Positions 37,098 through 45,764 of a stretch of 64,000 nt of DNA are shown here, one piece after another. Origin of the DNA: Pseudoxanthobacter soli DSM 19599. GTDB taxonomy: Bacteria; Pseudomonadota; Alphaproteobacteria; Rhizobiales; Segnochrobactraceae. The stretch spans positions 42,982 to 106,981 of the forward strand of contig NZ_FRXO01000013.1 of the NCBI RefSeq assembly GCF_900148505.1, in the 5' to 3' direction. Under the pieces are notes generated by a model that was not told the DNA's origin, ran no database searches, and saw only the letters and a program-made list of their open reading frames with translations. Made by a program: the position numbers and the translations under genes. How positions within the stretch are numbered: the stretch's first letter is position 1; every line of letters starts with the position of its first letter.

Positions 37098-37147
37098 ATG
37101 TTGTAAAGCCCACGGAACGGGGCTTAACATCCACGCAAATACAACAT
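37098..37147. promoter_or_regulatory. Paired 8-bp inverted repeat in the divergent SDR/transporter region
   Basis: ATGTTGTA (37098-37105) and TACAACAT (37140-37147) are perfect inverted copies whose starts are 42 bp apart, four helical turns. Between them AAGCCC (37106-37111) and GGGCTT (37120-37125) form a second palindrome. The layout suits a dimeric regulator such as the DeoR protein encoded at 41428, but this is inferred. Confidence 0.45.
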
Positions 37148-37253
37148 GAGTCCCACAATTTTTCGGCCATGCCACACGCCCGTCCTCCCGCGGTGCGTGT
37201 CCGAGGCGGCATGTCCATGGGCTCGGCAAGACGAAAACCAGAGGGATTTGAGG

Positions 37254-38402
37254 ATGGAACTGAACCGACGCTCAGTGCTGAAAGGCATGGCCGCAAGCGG
37301 GCTCGCGCTGGCCGGAACCTCGCTCGGCGGCATCGGCCCCGCCTTCGCCGCGCGCGAGAAGGAGCTGAACATCCTGTGCTGGGAGGGCTATAATTCCGCG
37401 CAGGTGCTCGACCCGTTCCGCACAGAGTACGGCGCCACGGTGAAGGCGGAAAGCCTGACCAACGATCCCACCATGATCAACCGGCTGCGCGCCGGCGAGA
37501 TCAACATCTGGGATCTGATCAACGTGAACAACCCTTGGGCCCGCAAGGTGATGTTCCCCGAAAAGCTGATCAAGCCGCTGCCGCGCGCCGAGTTCGAGCC
37601 CTATTTCGACAAGATGCTGCCGATGTTCAAGCCGCCCTACAAGTGGGCGATGGACGAAAGCGGCACCGAGCTGCTCGGCATGTGCCAGCGCTTCGGCCCC
37701 TACAGCTTCGTCGTCAACACCGACAAGATCAGCCGCGACACCGCGGAGAAGACCGGCTGGGACCTGTTCCTCGATCCCGCGCTCGCCGGCAAGTACGGCA
37801 TCCTTGAATCGGACGACTGGAACGTCTTCAACATCTTCGTGCTCGCCGGCATCGACCCGTTCAAGGTCCATGACGAGGCCGAGCTCGCCAAGTTCTCGGA
37901 GACGGCCAAGACCGTGTTCAAGAACGCCAAGATGATCGGCGACATCGCCACCATGAACCAGGCGCTCGTCTCCGGCGAGATCGACCTGCACCTGACGGGC
38001 GGCACCTATTCGGTCTCCCCGGCCCGCGCCGACGGCTATCTCAACCTGCGCGGCATCACCCCGCTGAAGGGGCCGCTGCCCGGCGGCAAGGGCGGCATCG
38101 CCTGGATCGAGATCACCTCCACGGTCAACAATCCGAACCTGTCGCCTCTCGCGCAGACCTTCCTGAAATATGTCCAGGAGCCGGAGGTGGCCCACCGGGT
38201 CGCCTTCGCCGAGGGCACCTACAATCCGGTTGCCCAGATGGGCAATCCGGAGTGCTTCAAGCTGTTCACCAAGGACGAGCTGGAAGCGATCCAGTGGGAC
38301 AGCCTCGACGAGGAAATGGCGCGCAGCGTCGAGTACGACATCGTTCCCGACTACGACAAGGCGCTCGACCTGATGAACGCCGCCAAGCGGCTGCGCGGCT
38401 GA
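37254..38402 (+). CDS. PotD/SpuE-like ABC transporter substrate-binding protein with Tat signal
   Basis: 382 residues from ATG 37254 (GAGG 5-6 bases upstream). The N-terminus L-N-R-R-S-V-L-K-G-M is a twin-arginine motif, followed by a hydrophobic stretch and A-F-A-A-R, so export of the folded protein by Tat is expected. The mature domain opens L-N-I-L-C-W-E-G-Y as in PotD-type proteins; M-D-E-S-G-T-E and G-G-K-G-G-I-A-W-I are further features. It binds a cationic or amino-alcohol solute and works with the ATPase and two permeases downstream. Confidence 0.9.
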   Translation: MELNRRSVLKGMAASGLALAGTSLGGIGPAFAAREKELNILCWEGYNSAQVLDPFRTEYGATVKAESLTNDPTMINRLRAGEINIWDLINVNNPWARKVMFPEKLIKPLPRAEFEPYFDKMLPMFKPPYKWAMDESGTELLGMCQRFGPYSFVVNTDKISRDTAEKTGWDLFLDPALAGKYGILESDDWNVFNIFVLAGIDPFKVHDEAELAKFSETAKTVFKNAKMIGDIATMNQALVSGEIDLHLTGGTYSVSPARADGYLNLRGITPLKGPLPGGKGGIAWIEITSTVNNPNLSPLAQTFLKYVQEPEVAHRVAFAEGTYNPVAQMGNPECFKLFTKDELEAIQWDSLDEEMARSVEYDIVPDYDKALDLMNAAKRLRG

Positions 38403-38447
38403 TCCCGGCCGCATCGGGGCCTGTCGCGACCGGCGGCGGGCCTTCCT

Positions 38448-38470
38448 TCCCGGCTATGTGACGGCCGGGA
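38448..38470 (+). terminator. Stem-loop after the Tat-exported binding protein
   Basis: TCCCGGC (38448-38454) pairs with GCCGGGA (38464-38470) around a 9-base loop, 45 bases after the stop and 60 before the ATPase start. No T-run. Confidence 0.45.
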
Positions 38471-38529
38471 CCGGTGTTCATGACGCGGCGGCCACGACCA
38501 CCGCGGCAACCCTATCGAGCTGACAGACG

Positions 38530-39615
38530 ATGCCCGACGCACCCAAGCCTCCGCTGCCGATCCTGCAACTCGTCGGTGTGCGCAAGACCTTCAACGATTT
38601 CGTCGCCGTCGACCGCATCGACCTCGACGTGCTCGAAGGCGAATTCCTGACCATCGTCGGGCCGTCCGGCTCGGGCAAGACGACGCTGTTGCGGATGCTC
38701 GCGGGCATGGACAGCCCGACCGAGGGCAACATCACGCTGCGCGGCCAGCGCATCAACGACCTGCCGGCGAACAAGCGCCCGACCTGCCTCGTGTTCCAGT
38801 CGCTGGCGCTGTTCCCCCACAAGACGGTCGGCGAGAACATCGAATTTCCGCTGAAGGTGCGCGGCGTCGACGCCGCCACTCGGCGCAAGCGGGCGAAGGA
38901 GCTGATCGCGGCCGTGCGCCTGCCGGAAAGCTACTATTCCAAGAGCGTGACCAAGTGCTCCGGCGGCGAGCGCCAGCGCGTCGCCATCGCGCGCGCCCTC
39001 GCCTACGACCCCGAGGTGCTGTTCTTCGACGAGCCGCTTTCTGCCATCGACTACAAGCTGAAGAAGATCCTCGAGAAGGAACTAAAGGACATCCACCGGG
39101 AAACCGGCAAGACCTTCATCTACATCACCCATTCGCTGGAGGAGGCGATGGTGATGTCCGACCGCATCGGCGTGATGCGGGCCGGACGTCTCGTGCAGGT
39201 CGGCACGCCGGAGCAGATCTACAGCGCGCCCGTCGACCGCTTCGTCTCCGAGTTCGTCGGCGAGGTGAACGTGATCGAAGTCGCCCGCCGCGGCGACGGC
39301 TGGACGGGCGTGGACGTGCCGGGCGCCTTCCGCGTCAACCCGCCGGCCGGCGCGGACGCGGACATCGCCTCGGCGTTCGTGGTGATCCGGCCGGAGTTCA
39401 TGCGCTTCCTCACCCCCGGCCAGACCGCCGACAACGCGATCCAGGGCCAGATCTACAACGAATATTCGCTGGGCTCGCGCATCCAGTATCAGGTGCGGGT
39501 GGGCGAGAAGGTCATGCTGGTGGAATTGTCGCGCGCCAACGCGCTGCCCCCCGGTGCGGGCTCCACGGTAACGCTCGGCTGGGACGCCCGCGACGCCATC
39601 TCGGTCAGGGCGTGA
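38530..39615 (+). CDS. PotA-like ABC transporter ATP-binding protein
   Basis: 361 residues. Walker A G-P-S-G-S-G-K-T-T, Q-loop Q-S-L-A-L-F, signature C-S-G-G-E-R-Q-R (Cys replacing the first Leu), Walker B V-L-F-F-D-E-P-L-S-A-I-D, H-loop T-H-S-L-E-E and a C-terminal TOBE domain (V-I-R-P-E-F-M-R-F). Substrate class as for the binding protein upstream. The start has no clear Shine-Dalgarno sequence, so translation may be modest. Confidence 0.9.
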   Translation: MPDAPKPPLPILQLVGVRKTFNDFVAVDRIDLDVLEGEFLTIVGPSGSGKTTLLRMLAGMDSPTEGNITLRGQRINDLPANKRPTCLVFQSLALFPHKTVGENIEFPLKVRGVDAATRRKRAKELIAAVRLPESYYSKSVTKCSGGERQRVAIARALAYDPEVLFFDEPLSAIDYKLKKILEKELKDIHRETGKTFIYITHSLEEAMVMSDRIGVMRAGRLVQVGTPEQIYSAPVDRFVSEFVGEVNVIEVARRGDGWTGVDVPGAFRVNPPAGADADIASAFVVIRPEFMRFLTPGQTADNAIQGQIYNEYSLGSRIQYQVRVGEKVMLVELSRANALPPGAGSTVTLGWDARDAISVRA

Positions 39616-39619
39616 ACCG

Positions 39620-40540
39620 ATGAGCACCGCGACCGACGGCGTCTCCGCCGCTCCCTCCCGCGCCGCGCCTTCGTGGCTCGACCGTTTCCACGGCTTCGCG
39701 CTGACCGCCGGGGCGCGCTGCGCGCTGCCGGTGCTGGTGCTGCTCGGCATCGGCTTCGCCGCCCCGCTGGTGGCGATCTTCGCCTATTCGTTCGCGACGC
39801 CACGGTCGTTCGACGTGTTCCGCTCGTTCACGCTGGAGAACTATGCCGAGCTGTTCGACCCGTCGAACACGGTCTGGCTCTCGTTCCTGTGGTCGATCGG
39901 CTTCGCGCTTGCGACCTGCGTCATCCTCGCGGTCGTGGCCTATCCCATCGCCTATGGCCTCAACCGGGTGTTCGGCCGGTTCGCCTCCATCGTGTCGATC
40001 CTGTTCGTGTTCCCCCTGTTCGTGTCCGAGAACGTCCGGCTCTATGGCTGGGTGCTGTTCTTCATCAAGAACGGCGTGCTCGACGGCACGCTGAAGCTGT
40101 TCGGCCTGTCGGGACCGGAGGTGCTCTACCAGCCGCCGATGATCCTCGCCGGCATGGTCTATACCTACCTGCCGTTCATGCTGTTCCCGATCACCCTCGG
40201 CCTCGCCCTTGTGCCGCGCGACTGCATCGACGCCGCCATCGACCTCGGCGCCAGCCGGCTGCAGGTGTGGCGCGAGATCGAACTGCCGCTCGCCATGCCC
40301 GGCATCCTGATCGGAATGCTGCTGACCTTCGTGCTCGGCATCGGCGCCGTGGCGGAAGCCAAGATCCTCGGCGGCCAGTCGGTGATCGTGATCTCCCACG
40401 ACATCGAGATCGCCTTCACCTACTCGCAGAACTGGCCGCTGGGCTCTGCGCTCGCCGTGCTGGTGACGCTGTTCATCGGCGTGCTCACCCTGGCCGTGTT
40501 CTCGAAACTCGACCTCGACACGCTGCTGGGGAGGCGGTGA
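39620..40540 (+). CDS. PotB-like ABC transporter permease
   Basis: 306 residues, six predicted helices. Coupling loop D-A-A-I-D-L-G-A-S-R-L-Q-V-W-R-E-I-E-L-P, preceded by L-P-F-M-L-F-P-I; the V-R-L-Y-G-W segment is typical of PotB-type permeases for polyamine-like solutes. It begins 4 bp after the ATPase and overlaps the next permease by one base. Confidence 0.9.
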   Translation: MSTATDGVSAAPSRAAPSWLDRFHGFALTAGARCALPVLVLLGIGFAAPLVAIFAYSFATPRSFDVFRSFTLENYAELFDPSNTVWLSFLWSIGFALATCVILAVVAYPIAYGLNRVFGRFASIVSILFVFPLFVSENVRLYGWVLFFIKNGVLDGTLKLFGLSGPEVLYQPPMILAGMVYTYLPFMLFPITLGLALVPRDCIDAAIDLGASRLQVWREIELPLAMPGILIGMLLTFVLGIGAVAEAKILGGQSVIVISHDIEIAFTYSQNWPLGSALAVLVTLFIGVLTLAVFSKLDLDTLLGRR

Positions 40541-41340
40541 TGCAGCAGGAAAAGAAGCGCACCCGTTTCTTCATCGCCATCTGGACCGCGATCGTCGTCG
40601 TCGCGATCTACCTGCCCATCGTCTGCGGGGCGCTCGCAAGCCTCTCCAAGGGCCGTTATTTCGGCTTCCCGGTGCGCACGTTCTCGTTCGAGTGGTGGCA
40701 GCGCACGGTGGATTCCATCGAGATCGGCATGATCGTGCGCAACTCGGTCGCGGTGGCGGCGATGGTGACGGTCGTCTCCGTCATCGTGGCGTTCTGCGGC
40801 GCGCTGGCCTTCGCCCGTTACGACTGGAAGGGACGCCGGCTGTTCCAGAAGATCGTGCTGCTGCCGATCTTCTTTCCGCAGCCGGTTCTCGGCCTTGCGC
40901 TGCTGCTGTGGTTCAGCGCGCTCGGCATCCAGACCTCGTGGCTCACCGCGGCCTTCGCCCATCTCGTCTGGATCGTGCCGGTGGTGACGCTGGTGATCGC
41001 CATCCAGGTCTACGGCTTCGACCCGAGCTTGGAGGAAGCGGCGTTCGACCTCGGCTGCTCGCGGGTGCAGGTGCTGCGGGAGGTGACGCTGCCGCTGCTG
41101 TGGCCCGGCATCTGGTCCGGCGCGCTGTTCGCGTTCCTGTTGTCGTGGGGCAACTTTCCGCTGTCGCTCTATACGGCGGGCGCGGATTCCACGATCCCGA
41201 AATGGCTCTACGCCAAGATGGTCGCGGGCTACACGCCGATGGTGCCGGCACTCGGCACGATGTCGACGCTGGGCGCCGCCGCAGCGCTGCTCGGCGCCGG
41301 GCTGGTGGCGATGATCATCCGACGCCAGCGGGCCGCCTGA
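40540..41340 (+). CDS. PotC-like ABC transporter permease
   Basis: 266 residues, six predicted helices. Coupling loop E-A-A-F-D-L-G-C-S-R-V-Q-V-L-R-E-V-T-L-P. Near residue 205, where PotC usually has a D-D-F pair, this protein reads S-W-G-N-F-P-L-S, a difference that may go with a non-polyamine substrate. ATG 40540 shares its A with the preceding TGA. Confidence 0.9.
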   Translation: MQQEKKRTRFFIAIWTAIVVVAIYLPIVCGALASLSKGRYFGFPVRTFSFEWWQRTVDSIEIGMIVRNSVAVAAMVTVVSVIVAFCGALAFARYDWKGRRLFQKIVLLPIFFPQPVLGLALLLWFSALGIQTSWLTAAFAHLVWIVPVVTLVIAIQVYGFDPSLEEAAFDLGCSRVQVLREVTLPLLWPGIWSGALFAFLLSWGNFPLSLYTAGADSTIPKWLYAKMVAGYTPMVPALGTMSTLGAAAALLGAGLVAMIIRRQRAA

Positions 41341-41427
41341 GATGGCATCCGACGCCGCCCGGCCTTGCGACCATCGCCTCCCCGCGCCATTCCGTGCAGG
41401 AATGGATGCGGGACGGGAGGGGACGCC

Positions 41428-42213
41428 ATGCTGAACGAGACACGGCTGAGCAAGCGCCAGCGCCACGAGCGCATCGTCGCCGAGGCGATGGCAAACTCGA
41501 CGCTGCGCGTCTCTGAACTCGCGGCCGAACTGATGGTCTCGACGGAGACGATCCGACGCGACCTCTACGAGCTCGGCGAGAAGGGGCTGATCAACCGCAC
41601 CTATGGCGGCGCGGTGCGGCCACTCGGAACCGAACCCTCGGTCAGCGAACGGCACCGGATGATGGTGCCGGAGCGCGAGGCGATCGCCGCGGCGACGGTG
41701 CGGTTCTTCAAGCCGAAGGAAGTGGTGCTGATCGGCGCCGGCGCGACCACGACCCATGTCGCCCGGCGCATGGCGGCCGAGTGCCGGGACATCACCGCCA
41801 TCACCCATTCGTTTTCGGTGGCGACCGTGCTCGCCGCCAACCCGACCATCGACGTGCTGCTCTGCCCCGGCCGCTACGACGGCGGCGAGGGCATGATCTC
41901 CGGCGCGGAGACCATCGAGTTCCTGCAGTCCTACAACGCCAACTGGGCGGTGCTGGGCGCCACCGGGCTGACCTCCGAGGGCCTGTCTGATGCCGGCGCG
42001 GGCGCAGCCTCGGTCTACAAGGCCATGATGCTGCGGGCGGTCGCCACCATCGCGGTCGCCGACCACACCAAGTACGACCAGCAGGCGCTCGCGATCTGGG
42101 GGCGCTGGCACGACATCGCCCATCTCGTCACCGACGCGGCACCCGTCGGCTCGGTCGCCCGCGCCATCGAGCGCGCCCGCGTCGACATCATCCTTGCGCA
42201 GAAACGAAGCTGA
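41428..42213 (+). CDS. DeoR/GlpR-family transcriptional regulator
   Basis: 261 residues from ATG 41428 (GGGAGGGGA upstream). N-terminal helix-turn-helix (V-S-E-L-A-A-E-L-M-V-S-T-E-T-I-R-R-D-L) and the DeoR sensor domain (L-I-G-A-G-A-T-T-T-H-V; V-A-D-H-T-K-Y-D-Q). The usual phosphate-binding D-x-G-S-T is replaced by G-A-G-A-T-T, so the effector may differ from a simple sugar phosphate. It is embedded in the transporter/kinase/lyase operon and probably controls it, with the inverted repeats at 37098-37147 as candidate operator. Confidence 0.88.
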   Translation: MLNETRLSKRQRHERIVAEAMANSTLRVSELAAELMVSTETIRRDLYELGEKGLINRTYGGAVRPLGTEPSVSERHRMMVPEREAIAAATVRFFKPKEVVLIGAGATTTHVARRMAAECRDITAITHSFSVATVLAANPTIDVLLCPGRYDGGEGMISGAETIEFLQSYNANWAVLGATGLTSEGLSDAGAGAASVYKAMMLRAVATIAVADHTKYDQQALAIWGRWHDIAHLVTDAAPVGSVARAIERARVDIILAQKRS

Positions 42214-42230
42214 GACAGGAAGCAGCGCCC

Positions 42231-43121
42231 ATGTGGAGCGAGCGGCAACCGGACGAAACCATCACGATCGAGGTCGACGGCCATCGCGTCGTCGCCTACT
42301 CGTTCGGAACGGGTGACGAGGTGGTGCTCTGCCTCAATGGCGGGCCGGGCCTGCCCTGCGATTACCTGCGCGAGGCGCACTCGTTCCTCGCCGACCACAA
42401 CTTCCGCGTGGTCGCGTTCGACCAGCTTGGCTGCGGCAGGTCCGACCGCCCCGACGATCCGTCGCTCTGGAACATCCGGCGCTATGTGGGCGAGGTCGAG
42501 GCGGTGCGCACGGCGCTCGGGCTCGGACCTGTCCATCTCGTCGGGCACTCCTGGGGCGGCTGGCTCGCGATCGAATATGCGCTGACGCATCCGGGCGCCG
42601 TGCGCTCGCTGATCCTGGAGAACACGGCGGCCGACCTGCCGCACCTGATGCAGGAACTCTACCGGCTACGCTCGGCGCTCGGCCACGAAACGGAATCGAT
42701 GATGCTGGCGCGCGAGGCCGCCGGCGACTTCCGTGACCCGGAATATCTCGCCGCCATCACGCTTCTGAACTACCGCCACGTCTGCCGCCTCAAGCAGCCG
42801 CCGGCTCCGGTCGGCCGCTCGCTCGCCGACTGGAACATGAAGCCCTACGAGGCGATGCAGGGGCCGAACGAGTTTCTCTATATCGGCAACCTGAAGGACT
42901 GGAGCCGGCTCGCCGACCTCGACCGCATCACCGCTCCGGTGCTGATCCTGGTCGGTCGCCACGACGAACAGACGCCGAAATGCGCCTCGCTGATGAAGGC
43001 CGGGCTGCCGCACGCCGAACTCGTGCTGTTCGAGAATTCGAGCCACATGCCGTTCTACGAGGAACCGCAGGCGTTCGACGCGGCGATACTGCCCTTTCTT
43101 CAGAAGGCGCGGGCGGCTTGA
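42231..43121 (+). CDS. Alpha/beta hydrolase, proline iminopeptidase (S33)-like
   Basis: 296 residues. Oxyanion region N-G-G-P-G-L-P, nucleophile elbow G-H-S-W-G-G, acid V-G-R-H-D-E and late catalytic His N-S-S-H-M-P-F, the full Ser-Asp-His set. The combination G-G-P-G plus G-H-S-W-G-G is characteristic of proline iminopeptidase-like S33 enzymes, which remove N-terminal residues or hydrolyse amides and esters. It has no signal peptide, so it acts in the cytoplasm. In this operon it may release the substrate of the kinase from a conjugated or peptide form after import. Confidence 0.85.
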   Translation: MWSERQPDETITIEVDGHRVVAYSFGTGDEVVLCLNGGPGLPCDYLREAHSFLADHNFRVVAFDQLGCGRSDRPDDPSLWNIRRYVGEVEAVRTALGLGPVHLVGHSWGGWLAIEYALTHPGAVRSLILENTAADLPHLMQELYRLRSALGHETESMMLAREAAGDFRDPEYLAAITLLNYRHVCRLKQPPAPVGRSLADWNMKPYEAMQGPNEFLYIGNLKDWSRLADLDRITAPVLILVGRHDEQTPKCASLMKAGLPHAELVLFENSSHMPFYEEPQAFDAAILPFLQKARAA

Positions 43122-43160
43122 CAGCCGCAGGTTTAAAGATGGGATTTGAGGAAAACCAAC

Positions 43161-44147
43161 GTGTACGATGACGGCTTCCTGAAGAGGCTCGAAGACGGCG
43201 TCCGCGCGGCCCTGCCGCTGTGGGATGTCTCGCCGGATACGGAGCTGAAGCTGCTCACGATCTCGGAGAACGCCACCTTCCGGGCGACCGGCACCGGGCG
43301 CGCCACGGACCTCGTGTTCAGGGTCCACCGGCCCGAGTATCACACGCTCGCCGAGATCGAGTCCGAGCTCGCCTGGATCGGCGCCCTGCGCGCGGAAGGC
43401 GTGGTGGCGACGCCGGAGCCGGTGGCGCTGCGCAAGGGCGGGCTCGTCGCGCACATCGACGACGCCGGTAGCACCCGCCACGTCGTCGCCTTCGAGCACG
43501 TCACGGGCGAGGAGCCGCGTGAAGGAGAGGATCTGGCACGCTGGTTCACGGAACTCGGCGCGATCCACGCCCGGCTGCACGCCCATTCCAAGCGCTGGAA
43601 GCGGCCGGACGGCTTCGTCCGCAAGGTCTGGAACCACGCGAGCACGGTCGGCGACCGGCCGCTGTGGGGTGACTGGCGCGCCGGGCTCGGCCTGACGCCG
43701 GACGGGCGCGCGGTTCTGGAACGAACCGTGGGCGTGCTCGGCGACCGGCTTTCCGTGCTCGGCGATGGGCCGGAGAGCTTCGGCCTCGTCCACGCCGATC
43801 TTCGGCTGGCCAACCTGCTGGTCGACGGCGACCGCCTGACCCTGATCGATTTCGACGATTGCGGCTTCAGCTGGTATCTCTACGACTTTGCCGCCGCCGT
43901 CAGCTTCCTCGAACACGAGCCCTACATTCCGGCGCTGCAGGACGCGTGGGTGGAAGGCTACCGCACCGTCGCGCCCCTGAGCGCGGCCGAGGCCGGCCTG
44001 CTGCCGAGCCTCGTGATGCTGCGGCGCATCCTGTTGACCGCCTGGGTCGCCTCCCACGCCGAAACCCCCACCGCGCTCAGCATGGGCACGGCCTATACCG
44101 ACGGAACCGTTGCGCTGGCGGAAGCCTACCTGTCGGCGCAAGCGTGA
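43161..44147 (+). CDS. APH-family phosphotransferase, hydroxylysine/homoserine kinase-like
   Basis: 328 residues from GTG 43161 (TGAGGA 7-12 bases upstream). Aminoglycoside-phosphotransferase/choline-kinase fold: catalytic loop V-H-A-D-L-R-L-A-N with D213 and N218, and metal-binding I-D-F-D-D at D230. Relatives phosphorylate hydroxylysine, homoserine, choline or similar amino alcohols. It is 11 bp before a class III PLP enzyme of the phospholyase type; in eukaryotes and in some bacterial fusions the same two activities (kinase and O-phospho-amine lyase) work in sequence. I therefore read it as the kinase that activates a hydroxylated amine or amino acid. A resistance role is unlikely in this context. 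Confidence 0.83.
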   Translation: MYDDGFLKRLEDGVRAALPLWDVSPDTELKLLTISENATFRATGTGRATDLVFRVHRPEYHTLAEIESELAWIGALRAEGVVATPEPVALRKGGLVAHIDDAGSTRHVVAFEHVTGEEPREGEDLARWFTELGAIHARLHAHSKRWKRPDGFVRKVWNHASTVGDRPLWGDWRAGLGLTPDGRAVLERTVGVLGDRLSVLGDGPESFGLVHADLRLANLLVDGDRLTLIDFDDCGFSWYLYDFAAAVSFLEHEPYIPALQDAWVEGYRTVAPLSAAEAGLLPSLVMLRRILLTAWVASHAETPTALSMGTAYTDGTVALAEAYLSAQA

Positions 44148-44158
44148 GGAGCGCGACA

Positions 44159-45496
44159 ATGTCCGCCACCCAGATCAAGACACAGCAGATCCTGTCGCTG
44201 AACGCCTTCGACGGAACAGCGCCCGCCGATCTCGACGACGATATCGACGCCCTGGTGACGCGCCGGCAGAACAGCTTCGGCGCCGCCTCGGTGCTGTTCT
44301 ACCAGCGCCCGCTGCACATCGTCGGCGCGCGCGGAGCCTATATCCACACGGCCGACGGCAAGCGCTATCTCGACCTCTACAACAACGTGCCCTCGGTCGG
44401 GCACTGCCACCCGAAGGTCATCGAGGCGGTGTCGCGCCAGCTGGCGCGCTTCAACACCCACACCCGCTATCTCTATGAGAACGTGCACGATTATGCCGAG
44501 CGGCTGCTGGCGACCTTCCCGGCGCCGCTGTCCAACCTCGCGCTGACCTGCACCGGCACGGAGAGCAACGACCTCGCGCTGCGGCTGGTTTCTACCTTCA
44601 CCGGCGGGCGCGGCTTCATCGTCACCGAGACGGCCTATCACGGCAACACCGCCGCGGTGACCGAGGTCTCGCCGTCGTCCTACAGGAAGGGGCGGCCGCC
44701 GGCCCACGTCCGCACCGTTCCGGCCCCCGACCCGCGCGCCTATCCCGGCGACCTCGGCGAAGGCTTCGCGGCGGCGGTCAAGGCCGCCATCGCCGCGCTC
44801 GAAGCCGACGGCATCCGCTTCGCCGGCTTGCTGGTCGACACCATCTTCTCGAGCGACGGCGTGTTCGCCGATCCCCCGGGCTTCCTGAAGCCGGCGGTCG
44901 ACGCCGTCCACGCCGCCGGCGGGCTGTTCATCGCCGACGAGGTGCAGCCAGGGTTCGCCCGCACCGGCGACGCGATGTGGGGCTTCCTGCGCCACGGCGT
45001 GACGCCCGACGTCGTCACCATGGGCAAGCCGATGGGCAACGGCTTCCCGATGGGCGGGGTCGTCACCCGGCCGGAGTTGCTCGCGGCGTTCTGCGCGGAG
45101 TTCGGCTATTTCAACACCTTCGGCGGCAATCCCGTCGCGGCGGCGGCCGGGCTCGCCGTGCTCGACGCCATCGCCGAGGACGGGCTGATGGAAAACGCCC
45201 GTGTCGTCGGCGGCCACATGAAGCGCGCGCTGGAGGAGCTGGCGACGCGGCGGCCCGCCATCGGACCCGTGAGGGGCACCGGGCTCTATCTCGGCGTCGA
45301 GATCGTCGACGAGGCGGGCCCCGACCCCGCCGGGGCGACAGCACTGATCAACGCGCTGCGCGACCGGCAGATCCTGATCGGCGCCGCCGGCCCGTTCGGC
45401 AATGTGCTGAAAGTGCGCCCGCCGCTCTGCCTGACCATCGAGGACGCCGATCGCTTCGTCGATGCGGTGGACGGCATCCTGGCGACGCCCACCTGA
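44159..45496 (+). CDS. Class III PLP enzyme, AGXT2L-type phospholyase candidate
   Basis: 445 residues from ATG 44159. Class III aminotransferase fold: T-G-T-E-S-N-D near residue 128, the aspartate of I-A-D-E-V-Q-P-G-F, and PLP lysine K290 in V-T-M-G-K-P-M-G-N-G. That lysine block and Y-F-N-T-F-G-G-N-P-V closely resemble AGXT2L1 and AGXT2L2, the ethanolamine-phosphate and phosphohydroxylysine phospholyases, rather than ordinary omega-aminotransferases. It would eliminate phosphate and ammonia from an O-phosphorylated amino alcohol to give an aldehyde. The adjacent APH-type kinase supports this. An aminotransferase function cannot be excluded. Confidence 0.83.
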   Translation: MSATQIKTQQILSLNAFDGTAPADLDDDIDALVTRRQNSFGAASVLFYQRPLHIVGARGAYIHTADGKRYLDLYNNVPSVGHCHPKVIEAVSRQLARFNTHTRYLYENVHDYAERLLATFPAPLSNLALTCTGTESNDLALRLVSTFTGGRGFIVTETAYHGNTAAVTEVSPSSYRKGRPPAHVRTVPAPDPRAYPGDLGEGFAAAVKAAIAALEADGIRFAGLLVDTIFSSDGVFADPPGFLKPAVDAVHAAGGLFIADEVQPGFARTGDAMWGFLRHGVTPDVVTMGKPMGNGFPMGGVVTRPELLAAFCAEFGYFNTFGGNPVAAAAGLAVLDAIAEDGLMENARVVGGHMKRALEELATRRPAIGPVRGTGLYLGVEIVDEAGPDPAGATALINALRDRQILIGAAGPFGNVLKVRPPLCLTIEDADRFVDAVDGILATPT

Positions 45497-45545
45497 GAGG
45501 CGCGCGCGACGGCAACCGCCCGGAGGCCTGACGGCTCGCCGTCCG

Positions 45546-45607
45546 GCGGCGGGAGATTGCCGTCGCGCGCCATGCGGCGGGAGATTGCCCTGGCGCGCCT
45601 TGCGGCG
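45546..45607 (+). repeat. 28-bp tandem repeat, two full copies and a partial third
   Basis: Units at 45546-45573 and 45574-45601 share GCGGCGGGAGATTGCC and a GCGCGCC core, differing at about four bases; a partial copy begins at 45602. It lies in the 268-bp gap between the phospholyase and cyclase genes. No coding function; it may be slippage or a binding-site array. Confidence 0.6.
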
Positions 45608-45764
45608 CATGGTTCGCAGACGATCCGAACTCGGCCAAATCGGATCCATTCCGTCATTTTGACAAAATGCGGACCTCTTGACGGTTGTCTGCGTTCCGCG
45701 ACGGCTGCGCCGGCTTTTGCCCGGCCGTGTGCGGACGCCTGCCGACCGCCGCGCCGGAGAGACC

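Noticed and set aside
43161..44147. Aminoglycoside resistance gene
   Set aside because: The fold is shared, but the gene is embedded in a catabolic operon beside an AGXT2L-type PLP enzyme.
45546..45607. CRISPR array
   Set aside because: Only two full repeats in direct tandem with no unique spacers and no cas genes.
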